DNA from: Nocardia mexicana NBRC 108244
GTDB taxonomy: Bacteria > Actinomycetota > Actinomycetes > Mycobacteriales > Mycobacteriaceae
Assembly (NCBI RefSeq): GCF_001613165.1
Contig: NZ_BDBV01000045.1
Span: 62,001-126,000 of the forward strand
DNA length: 64,000 nt
Direction: 5' to 3'
The position numbers and the translations under genes were made by a program. The number at the start of each line of letters is the position of its first letter. Position 1 is the first letter of the stretch. Shown piece after piece: positions 41,247 through 50,742 of the stretch. A model generated the notes under the pieces. The model was not told where the DNA came from. It was given only the letters and a program-made list of their open reading frames with translations, and searched no databases.

Positions 41247-42707
41247 TCACGGCCGGTCCTCGTCCTCCGAGACCAGGCCGCGGCGGACTCGGGAGGCGTG
41301 CTTGCGCTCGGCCGCCGAGATCCGCTCGGTCTGGTCGATGCGGGGGTCGGTGCCGCGGCCGGTCATCACGGTGTCGACGCCCGCGGAGATCTGCGGTTCC
41401 CAGTCGAAGCTGATGTCGCCGATGGTCACGGGGGCGCCGGGCTCGGCGCCCAACCGCGCCAGCTTCTCCTCCACGCCCAGGCGGGCCAGCCGGTCGGCCA
41501 GATAGCCCACGGCCTCGTCGTTGTCGAACTGGGTCTGGCGCACCCAGCGCTCGGGGCGCTCGCCGCGCACGATGAAACCGCCGGGCACGTCGGGATCCAC
41601 CTCGACGGTGAAACCGCTCTCGCCCTTGACCACCGGCCGGATCACCGGCCGCTTCGGCGCCGCCTTCGGATGCGCCTCGCGGTACTCGCGAACCAGGTCC
41701 GCGAGCGCGAAACTCAACTGCCGCAAGCCTTCCCGGCTGACCGCCGAGATCTTGAACACCGGCCAGCCGCGCGCGGCGAACTCCGGGGTCACCATATCGG
41801 CGAGCTCGTCGGCATCGGGTATGTCGGTCTTGTTGAGGATCACCACGCGCGGGCGGTCCGCCAGGTCTCCGAGCCCGGCGTCGGCCTTCAGCGCGGGCTT
41901 GTACGCGGCCAGTTCGGCCTCCAGCGCGTCCACATCCGAGATCGGATCGCGGCCGGGTTCCAGGGTCGCGCAGTCCACCACGTGCGCCAGCACCGCGCAC
42001 CGCTCCAGGTGCCGCAGGAAGTCCAGGCCCAGACCGCGGCCGTCGCTCGCCCCGGGGATCAGTCCGGGCACGTCGGCGATGGTGAAGGTGGTGTCCCCGC
42101 TGGACACCACGCCCAGGTTCGGCACCAGCGTGGTGAACGGGTAGTCGGCGATCTTCGGCTTGGCCGCGGACAGCACCGAGACCAGCGACGATTTCCCGGC
42201 CGACGGGAAGCCCACCAGCCCGACATCGGCGACAGACTTCAGCTCGAGGACGAGATCGCGTTCCTCGCCCTCCTCGCCGAGCAGCGCGAAGCCGGGCGCC
42301 TTACGCGCCCGCGACACCAGCGCCGCGTTGCCGAGCCCGCCGCGCCCGCCGCGCGCGGCGACGAACCGGCTGCCGCCGCCGACCATATCGGCCAGCACCT
42401 CGCCGTCCGGGCCGATCACCACGGTGCCGTCCGGCACCTTCAGCAGCAGTTCGCCGCCCTGTTTACCGTCCCGGTTGCCGCCCTCGCCGGGCTTTCCGCT
42501 GCCCGCCTTGGCGTGCGGGTGGAAGTGGAAGTCCAGCAGGGTGTGCACATTGGGGTCGACCTCGAGGATGACGTCCCCGCCGTTGCCCCCGTTACCGCCG
42601 TCGGGACCGCCGAGCGGCTTGAACTTCTCCCGATGGACCGACGCGCACCCGTGGCCGCCCTTCCCGGCGCGGACGTGCAGCACGACGCGATCGATGAACT
42701 TGGACAT
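41247..42707 (-). CDS. obg: GTPase Obg/CgtA
   Basis: 486 residues from ATG 42707 (MSKFIDRVVLHVRAGKGGHG); a further ATG at 42719 is too close to the GGAGG. The Gly-rich Obg fold is at residues 1-158 (GCASVHREKFKPLGGPDGGN). The GTPase domain has GFPSAGKSSL (G1), DVPGLIPGASDGRGLG (G3) and LNKTDIPD (G4). The C-terminal OCT domain runs from about 370. Obg acts in late 50S ribosome assembly and stress control. The C-terminal tail is charged and disordered. It follows rpmA, as in mycobacteria, but behind a terminator. Confidence 0.97.
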   Translation of the reverse strand: MSKFIDRVVLHVRAGKGGHGCASVHREKFKPLGGPDGGNGGNGGDVILEVDPNVHTLLDFHFHPHAKAGSGKPGEGGNRDGKQGGELLLKVPDGTVVIGPDGEVLADMVGGGSRFVAARGGRGGLGNAALVSRARKAPGFALLGEEGEERDLVLELKSVADVGLVGFPSAGKSSLVSVLSAAKPKIADYPFTTLVPNLGVVSSGDTTFTIADVPGLIPGASDGRGLGLDFLRHLERCAVLAHVVDCATLEPGRDPISDVDALEAELAAYKPALKADAGLGDLADRPRVVILNKTDIPDADELADMVTPEFAARGWPVFKISAVSREGLRQLSFALADLVREYREAHPKAAPKRPVIRPVVKGESGFTVEVDPDVPGGFIVRGERPERWVRQTQFDNDEAVGYLADRLARLGVEEKLARLGAEPGAPVTIGDISFDWEPQISAGVDTVMTGRGTDPRIDQTERISAAERKHASRVRRGLVSEDEDRP

Positions 42708-42754
42708 GGACCTGATCATCCTCCTTCTCGAACGGTCGACTGGTCCTGAAGACA

Positions 42755-42788
42755 CGAAAACGGGCCAGGGTGTTCGTCACCCTGACCC
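42755..42788 (-). terminator. Intrinsic terminator after rpmA
   Basis: On the minus strand, arms 42788-42777 and 42771-42760 pair at 11 of 12 positions around loop ACGAA, and are followed at once by TTTTCG. It ends rplU-rpmA transcription and implies a separate promoter for obg within 42708-42754 or read-through. Confidence 0.82.
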
Positions 42789-42821
42789 GCTTCGAAGTTG
42801 TGGAAGGCTCTCCGGCGCGGC

Positions 42822-43088
42822 TCAGGCCTGCGCCGGCTCCGGAACCACGATGTTGACGGTCTTGCGGCCGCGCTTGCTGCCGAACTGGACCGAGCCCGCC
42901 TCGAGGGCGAACAGCGTGTCGTCGCCGCCGCGGCCGACGTTCACGCCCGGGTGGAAGTGGGTGCCGCGCTGGCGGACCAGGATCTCGCCGGCCTTGACCG
43001 TCTGGCCGCCGAAGCGCTTGACGCCGAGCCGCTGGGAATTGGAATCGCGACCGTTGCGGGAGCTGGACGCACCCTTCTTGTGTGCCAT
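42822..43088 (-). CDS. rpmA: 50S ribosomal protein L27
   Basis: 88 residues, standard length. MAHKKGASSSRNGRDSNSQR and LGVKRFGGQTVKAGEILVRQ, then RGTHFHPGVNVGRGGDDTLF, are highly conserved L27 sequence. The N-terminus starts directly with the mature-type AHKK and has no cleaved Firmicutes-type extension. L27 reaches toward the peptidyl-transferase centre. It lies 58 bp after rplU in one operon. Confidence 0.98.
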   Translation of the reverse strand: MAHKKGASSSRNGRDSNSQRLGVKRFGGQTVKAGEILVRQRGTHFHPGVNVGRGGDDTLFALEAGSVQFGSKRGRKTVNIVVPEPAQA

Positions 43089-43146
43089 TGCTGAGACTCC
43101 TCCGAGTGGGGGCCGGGCGGCCCGCCTACTTCAAACTTCGGTGCGG

Positions 43147-43458
43147 TTACTTGATGCCGGTGACCTTCAGGACCGTCAGCTTCTGACGGTGGCCCTGACG
43201 CTTGTGGTAGCCGGTCTTGTTCTTGAACTTGTGGATGCGGATCTTCGGGCCCTTGGTCTGCTCGACCACCTCGGCGGACACCGACACCTTGGCCAGCTTG
43301 TCCGCATCGGTGGTCAGCTCGGCGCCGTTCACGACCAGCACCGGCGACAGCGACACGGCAGTGCCCGGCTCACCCTCGAGCTTCTCGACCTTCACCAGGT
43401 CACCGACCGCGACCTTGTACTGCTTTCCGCCGGTCTTGACGATCGCGTACGTTGCCAT
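43147..43458 (-). CDS. rplU: 50S ribosomal protein L21
   Basis: 103 residues. MATYAIVKTGGKQYKVAVGD at the start and KIRIHKFKNKTGYHKRQGHR near the end are canonical L21 (binds 23S rRNA and L20). First gene of the rplU-rpmA operon. A 282-bp leader free of genes separates it from the rne terminator and presumably holds its promoter. Confidence 0.98.
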   Translation of the reverse strand: MATYAIVKTGGKQYKVAVGDLVKVEKLEGEPGTAVSLSPVLVVNGAELTTDADKLAKVSVSAEVVEQTKGPKIRIHKFKNKTGYHKRQGHRQKLTVLKVTGIK

Positions 43459-43740
43459 CGGTCGGCTACCCTCTTCCTCTACTAGTGCTCGGCACTGTGC
43501 TCACGCGGCCGGACTGCCGGATCGCACCGGAGACCGCCGCACGTCTGGTCTGGTAATCACGCCGCCTCGGTGCCTGGTGGGTTCTCGTATGGAACCGGCC
43601 CTGCTTTGCAGCAATCAGGCGACACAGCGCAGTGCTGTCACCGGGCAGCGACTGTCCAAGATTACAGGACGCCCACCCGCCCAACCAAACCGGCCCCCGC
43701 GCCCTGATCCCCACACGTCCATCACATCGGCCGGACACGA
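43459..43740 (-). promoter_or_regulatory. Upstream region of rplU
   Basis: No gene is visible between the rne terminator and rplU. It should hold the rplU promoter and 5' leader. I could not identify a conserved L21 leader fold by eye. Confidence 0.45.
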
Positions 43741-43773
43741 CGCAGGCCCGCACCGGGTCGGTGCGGGCCTGCG
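43741..43773 (-). terminator. Terminator hairpin after rne
   Basis: A perfect 15-bp stem (43741-43755 with 43759-43773) around a 3-base loop, starting 12 bp after the rne stop on the minus strand. It is very stable; no long U-run follows. Confidence 0.75.
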
Positions 43774-43785
43774 GTCGGTCTGCGC

Positions 43786-46700
43786 TCAGTCGGACTGTTC
43801 CGGGGCGCCCGCGGCCCTACCGGCCGACCGGCGGCGCGGGCGGCTGCGCGGCGGCACCTCCGGCGCGGGGATGTCGGTGAGGTCGACGGACGGGGCCTGC
43901 TGCTCCGTGCTGGACAGCACGAACACCGCGCCCTCGGCATCGGTGCTGGGCGCCGCGGTACTGCGCGCCACCCGGCGCCGCCCACGGCGAGCCGTGTCGG
44001 GCGCCTGCTCACCTGTCGAGGCGGCAGTCCCGGATCCACCACTCTCCGCCGGTGCCGTGCTACCCGCTGGCCCGCCGCTGACCGGCGCCGCGGCAGTACT
44101 CGATCCCGCACCCGAGGGTTCGGCGCTCGATGATGCGCCAGCGTCCGATGATGCGGCACGGCCTGCCGACACAACCGTGTCCGAAGACGCAGCTGTGCTC
44201 GGTGCACCAGCGGCCGAAGTCGCAGCAGGATCCGAAGACGCCGCAGCCTCCGAGGCAGCAGGCGCGCCCGATGTAACTCCCGCTTCCCGGGCGGCAGCAG
44301 TGCCGGACGGCGCGGCAGCATCCGAGGAAGCGGTGGTGCCCGACGTTTCAGCAGCCGCGGTATCCGACAGCGCGGCGGTGCTCGACGCGTTGGCGTCGGC
44401 CCCGGCAGCAGCGGTCGACGGCACACCCGAATCCGACACGGCAGCAGCGCTCGATGACGCACCTGCATCCGACTCGGCAGCGGTGCTCGATGACACACCC
44501 GCGTCCGATGCGGCAGCTGTACTCGATGCCGCGGCAGCGGTATCCGGCAGTGCAGCGGGGCTCGACGCACCGGCTTCCGACCCGGCGGCCGACGGCGCCG
44601 AGGCGCTTGCGGAGTCCGCCGATTTACCGGCCACTTCGGCCCGGTCCGCGCTGCGGTCGCTCCCGCGCCGTGCCCGGCGCCGCGAGCGTGTGGCAGTTCC
44701 CGAGGACTCGCGGCTCGACGCACGGTCGGTTCCGGCGTCCGGTTCCGCCTGCGTCCCTGCCGAACTCGCCGCGCCGGACTCCGCCGTCACGACCTCGAGC
44801 TCGGCCTCGGTGACCCCTTCGGCCTGGTGCGCGGCCATTGCCAGCGCGACCGGATGCGCCCGCTTGGCGGCCGCGTCCTCCTCGTGGTCCCCGTCGACAT
44901 GGGCGGCCGTGCCGTTGGTGGCGGGCGCCGCGGCGGGCTTGTCCTTGTCCTTCTCTTTGTCCTTGCGGCGGCGTCGGCCCTCGCGACGGCCCGAGCTCTC
45001 CTCGGTGGGCGCGGTCTCGACCGGGTAGTTGTGCACGAGGATGCCGCGGCCGTGGCAGTGCTCGCAGACGGTGGAGAACGCCTCCACCAGTCCGGTGCCC
45101 AGCTTCTTGCGGGTCATCTGCACCAGGCCCAGCGACGTCACCTCCGACACCTGGTGGCGGGTGCGGTCGCGGCCGAGCGCCTCGGTCAGACGGCGCAGCA
45201 CCAGATCCCGGTTGGATTCCAGCACCATGTCGATGAAGTCGACGACGATCATGCCGCCGATATCGCGCAGCCGCATCTGCCGCACGATCTCCTCGGCGGC
45301 CTCCAGGTTGTTGCGGGTGACCGTCTCTTCCAGGTTGCTGCCGCCCGCACCGGTGAACTTGCCGGTGTTGACGTCGATCACCGTCATCGCCTCGGTGCGC
45401 TCGATGATCAGCGTGCCGCCCGAGGGCAGCCACACCTTGCGATCGAGCGCCTTGGCCAGCTGTTCGTCGATGCGGAAGCTGCCGAACACATCGACATTGC
45501 CGTTGTCGTACCGCTCGACTCGCGCCAGCAGATCCGGCGCCACCGTGCGGATGTAGCTCTCCACGGTCGTCCAGGACCGGTCGCCCTCGATGACCAGCTT
45601 GGAGAAGTCCTCGTTGAACAGGTCGCGGATCACCTTGACCAGGAGATCGGGCTCCTCGTACAGCGTCTTCGGCGCGCCCGAGCCGTTCTTGGACTGGTCC
45701 TCGATGGTCTTCCAGGTGGCCTGCAGCCGCTCCACGTCGCGGGCCAGCTCGGTCTCGCTGACGCCTTCGGACGCGGTGCGGATGATGACCCCCGCGTCCT
45801 GCGGGACGATATCGCGCAGGATCTCCTTGAGCCGCTTGCGCTCGGTATCGGGCAGCTTGCGGCTGATACCCGTGGAGCTGCCGCCCGGCACGTACACCAG
45901 GAAGCGGCCCGCCAGCGAGATCTGCGTGGTCAGCCGGGCGCCCTTGTGCCCCACCGGATCCTTCGACACCTGCACCAGCACCGTGTCACCGGGCTTGAGC
46001 GCCTGCTCGATCTTGCGCTCCTTGCCGCCGAGCCCGGCGGCCTCCCAGTTCACCTCGCCGGCGTAGAGCACGCCGTTGCGGCCGCGGCCGATGTCGACGA
46101 ACGCCGCCTCCATGCTGGGCAGCACGTTCTGCACCTTGCCCAGGTACACGTTGCCCACCATGGACGCTTGGCCGGTGCTGGTCACGAAGTGCTCGACCAG
46201 GATGTTGTCCTCGAGCACCGCGACCTGGGTGGTGGCGGACGCGTGGTCGTGCTGGTCGGGGAAGACCTTCTCGCGCACCACCATCACCCGGTCCACCGAC
46301 TCGCGGCGGGCCAGGAATTCGGATTCGGTCAGGATCGGCGGCCGGCGGCGGCCGGCCTCGCGTCCGTCGCGGCGGCGCTGGCGCTTGGCCTCGAGGCGGG
46401 TGGAGCCGCTGATGCCCTGCACCTCGTCGCTGGCCGCGCGGCGCTTATTGCGCGGCTCGCGCTCGTGCACGACGGTATTCGGCGGATCGTCGTCGCTCGG
46501 CTCGGTGCCGTCGGCATCGTCGCCCGCCTTGCGCCGCCGCCGACGACGGCGACGACGGCTGGAACCCTCCGGCACGCCGCCCTCGTCCGCGCCGTCCTCG
46601 GTGGCGTCGCCGTCCTCGGAGCCGGACTCGGCCGAGTCCCGGTCGGTGTCGTCGGAGTCGTTGTCGTCCGAATCGTCGGAGTCGGCATGCTGTTCGCCGC

Positions 46701-47904
46701 GTCCCCGGCCACGCCCGCGGCGGCCGCGGCGACGGCGGCGCGAACGGCCACCGTCCTCGCCGTCGTCGCGGGACTGGTCGTCGTCCCACGCGCCGGATTC
46801 GGACTCGGTCTCGGCCTCGTCGGCGGCGACGCTGTCCTCCGGCCGCTGCTTGGCGGGCTTGTCCTCGACGGGCTTGTCGGGCTTGTCCTCGACGGGCTTG
46901 TCGAGCTTGTCCTCGGTGGTCTGCGACTGCCGCTCGACGCGCCGCTTGCGCCGCATCTCCTGGGCGGCGGTGGCGTCCGGCGGCAGGAACAGCGGGGTGG
47001 CCAGCACGGCGGGCGCCTCGAACACCACCGGCTCGGGGGCGGGCGGTTCCGGCGCATGGAAGGGGCTGGTGAACAGCGACTGACTGGGGTGCGGCGGTTC
47101 GGCGGAACCGGGCTGCCCGGACGACGCCGCGCCGTGGGCGACAGTCCCGGCGGAGGCCGACACCGCCTCGTCGGCCTCGGCCGCAGTGGTCCGAGCGGGC
47201 GCGGCGGCTGCGGCGCCAGAGGTCGCCTCGCCTGCGGCTGTCCCACCGGACGCCTCGGCCGCCCCGGCGCTTTCAGCTGCCGCCGCCCCAGCGGTTGGTT
47301 CGGTCGCGGTCGTCCCAGCCGACGCCTTCGCTGTCCCGGCGTTCGCTCCAGCGGCGGACGTCCCCGGGTTCGCTCCGACTTCGGCCGTCCCGGCGTTCGC
47401 TCCGGCAGCGGACGTCCCCCGGTTCGCTCCGACTTCGGCCGTCCCGGCGTTCGCTCCAGCTCCGGACGCCCCTGAGTTCGCTCCGGCAGCGCCGGTCGCC
47501 GCAGACACTTCGGCTGCGGCCGTTCCGGCGGTCTCCCCAGCGGCAGGCGTCCCCGCAGTCGTCCCGGTTGCGGTCGGCTGCGCCGAAGTCGGCGCAGTCC
47601 CGGTAACCCCGGACCCGGCCGTCGCCGCGGCGGGACCGGATGCCCCCGCCTCCTCGTCCGGAACGAGCGCGTCCCGGACCGATTCGGCGACCGTGCGGTC
47701 CAGGTTCGACTGCGGGCTGCGGGCCTCGGCCCCCAGTTCGGTCAGGTGGGCCAGGATGCGTCTACTGGTGGTCCCCAGCAGCTTCGCCAGCGCATGGACC
47801 CGGATTCGTTCGGGCAACTGCGCCGCCTCCCCTGCCCCGGCCGCCTCGTTCGAGGCGGGTTCACCATTGCTCTGCGACGTATCCTGCGGCTCTTGATCGG
47901 CCAC
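43786..47904 (-). CDS. rne: Ribonuclease E/G family protein with extended low-complexity arms
   Basis: 1372 residues, much longer than the roughly 950 of mycobacterial RNase E. Residues about 30-85 form an IF2-N-like domain (PERIRVHALAKLLGTTSRRI). The catalytic core from about 560 to 980 has the S1 domain (GNVYLGKVQNVLPSMEAAFV), KDPVGHKGARLTTQISLAGR, the DNase-I-like Mg site in VIDVNTGKF and VVDFIDM, and the Zn-link CEHCHGRG. Between and beyond are Arg-rich, acidic and Ala/Gly/Ser/Thr-rich disordered arms; the C-terminal arm has many ASDAGASSS-like words. RNase E starts mRNA decay and rRNA maturation. Position before rplU-rpmA-obg is conserved in mycobacteria. Confidence 0.95.
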   Translation of the reverse strand: MADQEPQDTSQSNGEPASNEAAGAGEAAQLPERIRVHALAKLLGTTSRRILAHLTELGAEARSPQSNLDRTVAESVRDALVPDEEAGASGPAAATAGSGVTGTAPTSAQPTATGTTAGTPAAGETAGTAAAEVSAATGAAGANSGASGAGANAGTAEVGANRGTSAAGANAGTAEVGANPGTSAAGANAGTAKASAGTTATEPTAGAAAAESAGAAEASGGTAAGEATSGAAAAAPARTTAAEADEAVSASAGTVAHGAASSGQPGSAEPPHPSQSLFTSPFHAPEPPAPEPVVFEAPAVLATPLFLPPDATAAQEMRRKRRVERQSQTTEDKLDKPVEDKPDKPVEDKPAKQRPEDSVAADEAETESESGAWDDDQSRDDGEDGGRSRRRRRGRRGRGRGRGEQHADSDDSDDNDSDDTDRDSAESGSEDGDATEDGADEGGVPEGSSRRRRRRRRRKAGDDADGTEPSDDDPPNTVVHEREPRNKRRAASDEVQGISGSTRLEAKRQRRRDGREAGRRRPPILTESEFLARRESVDRVMVVREKVFPDQHDHASATTQVAVLEDNILVEHFVTSTGQASMVGNVYLGKVQNVLPSMEAAFVDIGRGRNGVLYAGEVNWEAAGLGGKERKIEQALKPGDTVLVQVSKDPVGHKGARLTTQISLAGRFLVYVPGGSSTGISRKLPDTERKRLKEILRDIVPQDAGVIIRTASEGVSETELARDVERLQATWKTIEDQSKNGSGAPKTLYEEPDLLVKVIRDLFNEDFSKLVIEGDRSWTTVESYIRTVAPDLLARVERYDNGNVDVFGSFRIDEQLAKALDRKVWLPSGGTLIIERTEAMTVIDVNTGKFTGAGGSNLEETVTRNNLEAAEEIVRQMRLRDIGGMIVVDFIDMVLESNRDLVLRRLTEALGRDRTRHQVSEVTSLGLVQMTRKKLGTGLVEAFSTVCEHCHGRGILVHNYPVETAPTEESSGRREGRRRRKDKEKDKDKPAAAPATNGTAAHVDGDHEEDAAAKRAHPVALAMAAHQAEGVTEAELEVVTAESGAASSAGTQAEPDAGTDRASSRESSGTATRSRRRARRGSDRSADRAEVAGKSADSASASAPSAAGSEAGASSPAALPDTAAAASSTAAASDAGVSSSTAAESDAGASSSAAAVSDSGVPSTAAAGADANASSTAALSDTAAAETSGTTASSDAAAPSGTAAAREAGVTSGAPAASEAAASSDPAATSAAGAPSTAASSDTVVSAGRAASSDAGASSSAEPSGAGSSTAAAPVSGGPAGSTAPAESGGSGTAASTGEQAPDTARRGRRRVARSTAAPSTDAEGAVFVLSSTEQQAPSVDLTDIPAPEVPPRSRPRRRSAGRAAGAPEQSD
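47339..47500. repeat. 54-bp in-frame tandem repeat in rne
   Basis: Units starting at 47339 and 47393 are nearly identical, and a third, degenerate one starts at 47447. Each codes for 18 residues of the GANAGTAEVGANPGTSAA type in the N-terminal disordered arm of RNase E. Being a multiple of three, it can expand without breaking the frame. Confidence 0.85.
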
Positions 47905-48408
47905 GAAATCTCCTCGGGCCCCCGGGCGCGTCCCTCCCGTACGGGGAGTGACGCGGCCGACGCGGGGGCACTGTCCGTTCGCCTCACACCGCGGGGGCGC
48001 AAGGTCCTGTGGTCTCGCCCCGCGTGCCCCGTTATCACCTTGTCGTTCGTCGGTCGGGCTAACTGGTCACGCGGCGCCTGGCTGTTGGCTTCGACACCGG
48101 GACTCGAGCGCTCATCCAGCGTGCCGCCGGACAGCCGAGTCTTGGAACCGTCCGGGGGCAGCGATGATCGGCGTCGAACCGCGATGCCATCGGGTGCTTT
48201 CGCCACCCACCGCAAACGGCGAGCGTCGATCACATCCACTGTCAGTATCCCATACCGTGCGCCGGGCCTCCGCCATCGACGCTCTCCTACGGGGGCTCCG
48301 GGCCCGTCCGGCCCAGGCCCGCGGCGCACTGACACGGGTTTGCGCCCCGCCGCCGGAGCGGCCGAATTCGGCGCTCGGCGCGGTATCGCGGACCGGAACC
48401 GGGGATTG
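47905..48408. other. Gene-free region between ndk and rne
   Basis: 504 bp in which I see no convincing gene. It should contain the rne promoter and 5' untranslated leader. A small imperfect hairpin (CTCCCGTACGGGGAG, about 47932-47946) lies near the rne start. RNase E leaders often mediate self-control, but no known element could be identified. Confidence 0.5.
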
Positions 48409-48825
48409 CTACTGGGTGAGTTCGGGGAACCAGAGCGCGATCTCGCGCTTGGCGGATTCGGGCGAGTCGGAACCGTGGACGAGGTTGAACTGGGTCTCGA
48501 GGGCGAAGTCGCCGCGGATGCTGCCCGGCACGGCCTTCTCGACCGGGTCGGTCCCGCCGGCGATCTGGCGGAAGGCGGTGATGGCGCGCGGACCCTCGAG
48601 GACCGCCGCGACCACCGGGCCGGAGGTGATGAACTCGATCAGGGAGGCGTAGAACGGCTTTTCGGCATGCTCGGCGTAGTGGGCCGCGGCGACCTCCTCG
48701 GAGACCTGCTTCCGCTCCAGTGCCGCGATCTTCAGTCCCTTGCGCTCGATGCGGGTGATGACCTCACCAATCAGGCCCCGGGCCACGCCATCGGGCTTGA
48801 TGAGTACCAACGTCTGCTCAGTCAC
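48409..48825 (-). CDS. ndk: Nucleoside diphosphate kinase
   Basis: 138 residues, the normal length. TLVLIKPDGVARGLIGEVI, SGPVVAAVLEG, GGTDPVEKAVPGSIRGDF and the catalytic-His segment NLVHGSDSPESAKREI are all canonical. It balances NTP pools using ATP as phosphate donor. Genes folC and DUF4233 lie upstream, as in mycobacteria. It serves as a reference for the divergent NDK-like protein at 28153. Confidence 0.98.
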   Translation of the reverse strand: MTEQTLVLIKPDGVARGLIGEVITRIERKGLKIAALERKQVSEEVAAAHYAEHAEKPFYASLIEFITSGPVVAAVLEGPRAITAFRQIAGGTDPVEKAVPGSIRGDFALETQFNLVHGSDSPESAKREIALWFPELTQ

Positions 48826-48871
48826 GGCGACACTGTAACCGTCCTGCGCACGGTATTCCGAACCGAAGCCG

Positions 48872-49273
48872 TCAAGAACCCTGCTGCATGCGCTGGCTGG
48901 GCAGCATTCCCTGATCCATCCGGCGCTTCACGTCCGAGCGCAGCACCAGGATGAACGCCCAGACTGCGGCGAAGATCACTCCGACGGCCAGCATCGACGC
49001 GTGGATGAACCCGCCCAGCAGCACCAGCACCTGCAGGCTCAGGTTGAACGGCACCGCCCACGGCCGCCGCTGCAGTCCGGCACCGACGATCATCAGCACC
49101 GCCAGGCCCACCAGGAAGATGATCGACCAGGGGCCGAGCCCGCCACCGACGGCCGCGACCACCGGCAGCGCCAGCAGCACGGTGATGGCCTCGAGAACGA
49201 GCGACCCGGCCATGACGCCGCGCAGCCCCTTCCACGGATCGGTGGCGGGGGGCGGTACGGCCTTGTCGGTCAT
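48872..49273 (-). CDS. DUF4233 membrane protein
   Basis: 133 residues from ATG 49273, overlapping the folC stop by 4 bp (ATGA). Four hydrophobic segments are visible (GVMAGSLVLEAITVLLALPV, IIFLVGLAVLMIVGAGL, LSLQVLVLLGGFIHASMLAV, GVIFAAVWAFILVLRSDVKR). It is the counterpart of the small protein between folC and ndk in mycobacteria (Rv2446c type). Function unknown; conserved position suggests a link with folate or cell-envelope processes. Confidence 0.88.
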   Translation of the reverse strand: MTDKAVPPPATDPWKGLRGVMAGSLVLEAITVLLALPVVAAVGGGLGPWSIIFLVGLAVLMIVGAGLQRRPWAVPFNLSLQVLVLLGGFIHASMLAVGVIFAAVWAFILVLRSDVKRRMDQGMLPSQRMQQGS

Positions 49274-50742
49274 GCGGGATCCTTTCCGAACAGGGAGCGG
49301 GCCGCCCCCGCGGTGACGACCGAACCGGTGATCACGATCCCCGCCCCCGACACCGGCTCCCCGGATTCCCCGGCCTCCTCCGCGATGGCGATCGCGGATT
49401 CGACGGCGTCGGCGAGGGTGGTGGCGGTGACGACGCGTTCGTCGCCGAAGGTCTGTACGGCCAGGTCGGCGAGGTCGTCGACGGCCAGGGCGCGCGGGGA
49501 ACCGTTGGTGGTGACGACGATCTCGTCGAACACCGGCTCCAGTGCCCGCAGGATACCGGCGGCGTCCTTGTCCGACAGCACCGCGACCACACCGACCAGC
49601 TTGCGGAAGTCGAACTCGTCGGTGAGCGCGGCGGCCAGCGCCCGAGCGCCCGCCGGATTGTGCGCGGCGTCGAGGAAGATGGTCGGCGCGCTGCGCATGC
49701 GTTCCATCCGGCCGGGGCTGATCGCGGCCGCGAATCCCGCTCGGACGGCGTCGATGTCGAGCTGCTTCTGCGCGCCCGCGCCGAAGAACGCCTCCACCGC
49801 GGCCAGCGCCACCACCGCGTTGCGGGCCTGATGCTCGCCGTGCAGCGGCAGGAAGATCTCGTCGTACACCCCGCCCAGGCCCTGGATCTCGAGCACCTGG
49901 CCGCCGACGGCGACGCGCCGCGACAGCAGCCGGAACTCCGCGCCCTCGCGGGCCACCGCGGCGTCGGTCTCGACGGTGCGCCGCAGCAGCACCTCCATCG
50001 CCTCGGGCTCCTGCTCGGCGATGATGGCCACGGTCTCGCGCGGGACCAGCGGATCCTCCGTGGCCTTCTTGATGATCCCGGCCTTCTCCCCCGCGATCGA
50101 GGTGAGATCCGGGCCCAGGTAGTCGGTGTGGTCCAGCCCGATCGGGGTGATGACCGCGACCTGGCCGTCGATGACGTTGGTGGCGTCCCAGGTGCCGCCC
50201 ATCCCGGTCTCCACCACCGCGACGTCCACCGGCGCCTCGGCGAAGGCGGCGTAGGCCATGGCGACCAGCACCTCGAACTTGCTCATCCGCGGGCCGCCCG
50301 CCGCCTGCGACTGCTGGTCGATCATGTCCAGGTACGGCTGCAGCTCGCGATAGATCTCGACGTAGCGGGCGGGGCTGACGGGCTCGTTGTCGACGGCGAT
50401 GCGCTCGGTGGCCAGCTGCAGATGCGGGCTGGTGAAGCGGCCGGTGCGCCGGTGCAGCGCGCTCAGCAGCGCGTCGATCATGCGGGTGACCGACGTCTTG
50501 CCATTGGTGCCCGCCACGTGGATGGCCGGATACCCGTGCTGCGGAGAGCCGAGCAGATCCATCAGCGTGGCGATGCGAGTCAGCGACGGCTCGATCTTGG
50601 TCTCGCCCCAGCGCTGGTCGAGTTCGGCCTCGACCAGCGCCATTTCGGCGAGATCCACCGGAGACGGGCCGGAGTGCAGCCGCTGCTCCCCGCCGCGCTG
50701 CCGCTCCGGCTCGGCGTTCGCGCCGTCCTCGCCCGCGCTCAC
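49270..50742 (-). CDS. folC: Folylpolyglutamate synthase/dihydrofolate synthase
   Basis: 490 residues from GTG 50742, overlapping the valS stop by 4 bp. The Mur-ligase-type P-loop IHVAGTNGKTSVTRMI is near residue 75, followed by the FolC signature TGRFTSPHLQLATERI and EVLVAMAYAAFAEAPVDVAV. GLDHTDYLGPDLTSIAGEKA and FLDAAHNPAGARALA mark the central and C-terminal domains. It adds glutamate to dihydropteroate and folates. Confidence 0.96.
   Translation of the reverse strand: MSAGEDGANAEPERQRGGEQRLHSGPSPVDLAEMALVEAELDQRWGETKIEPSLTRIATLMDLLGSPQHGYPAIHVAGTNGKTSVTRMIDALLSALHRRTGRFTSPHLQLATERIAVDNEPVSPARYVEIYRELQPYLDMIDQQSQAAGGPRMSKFEVLVAMAYAAFAEAPVDVAVVETGMGGTWDATNVIDGQVAVITPIGLDHTDYLGPDLTSIAGEKAGIIKKATEDPLVPRETVAIIAEQEPEAMEVLLRRTVETDAAVAREGAEFRLLSRRVAVGGQVLEIQGLGGVYDEIFLPLHGEHQARNAVVALAAVEAFFGAGAQKQLDIDAVRAGFAAAISPGRMERMRSAPTIFLDAAHNPAGARALAAALTDEFDFRKLVGVVAVLSDKDAAGILRALEPVFDEIVVTTNGSPRALAVDDLADLAVQTFGDERVVTATTLADAVESAIAIAEEAGESGEPVSGAGIVITGSVVTAGAARSLFGKDPA

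Noticed and set aside
44827..47475. An 882-residue open frame on the plus strand opposite rne
   Set aside because: Mirror frame of the well-supported RNase E gene; Gly/Val/Leu-rich composition without family features.
47905..48408. A 197-residue minus-strand frame running into rne (to about 48335)
   Set aside because: Arg/Pro-rich and without domain features, in another frame to rne; it looks like chance open frame in GC-rich leader DNA.
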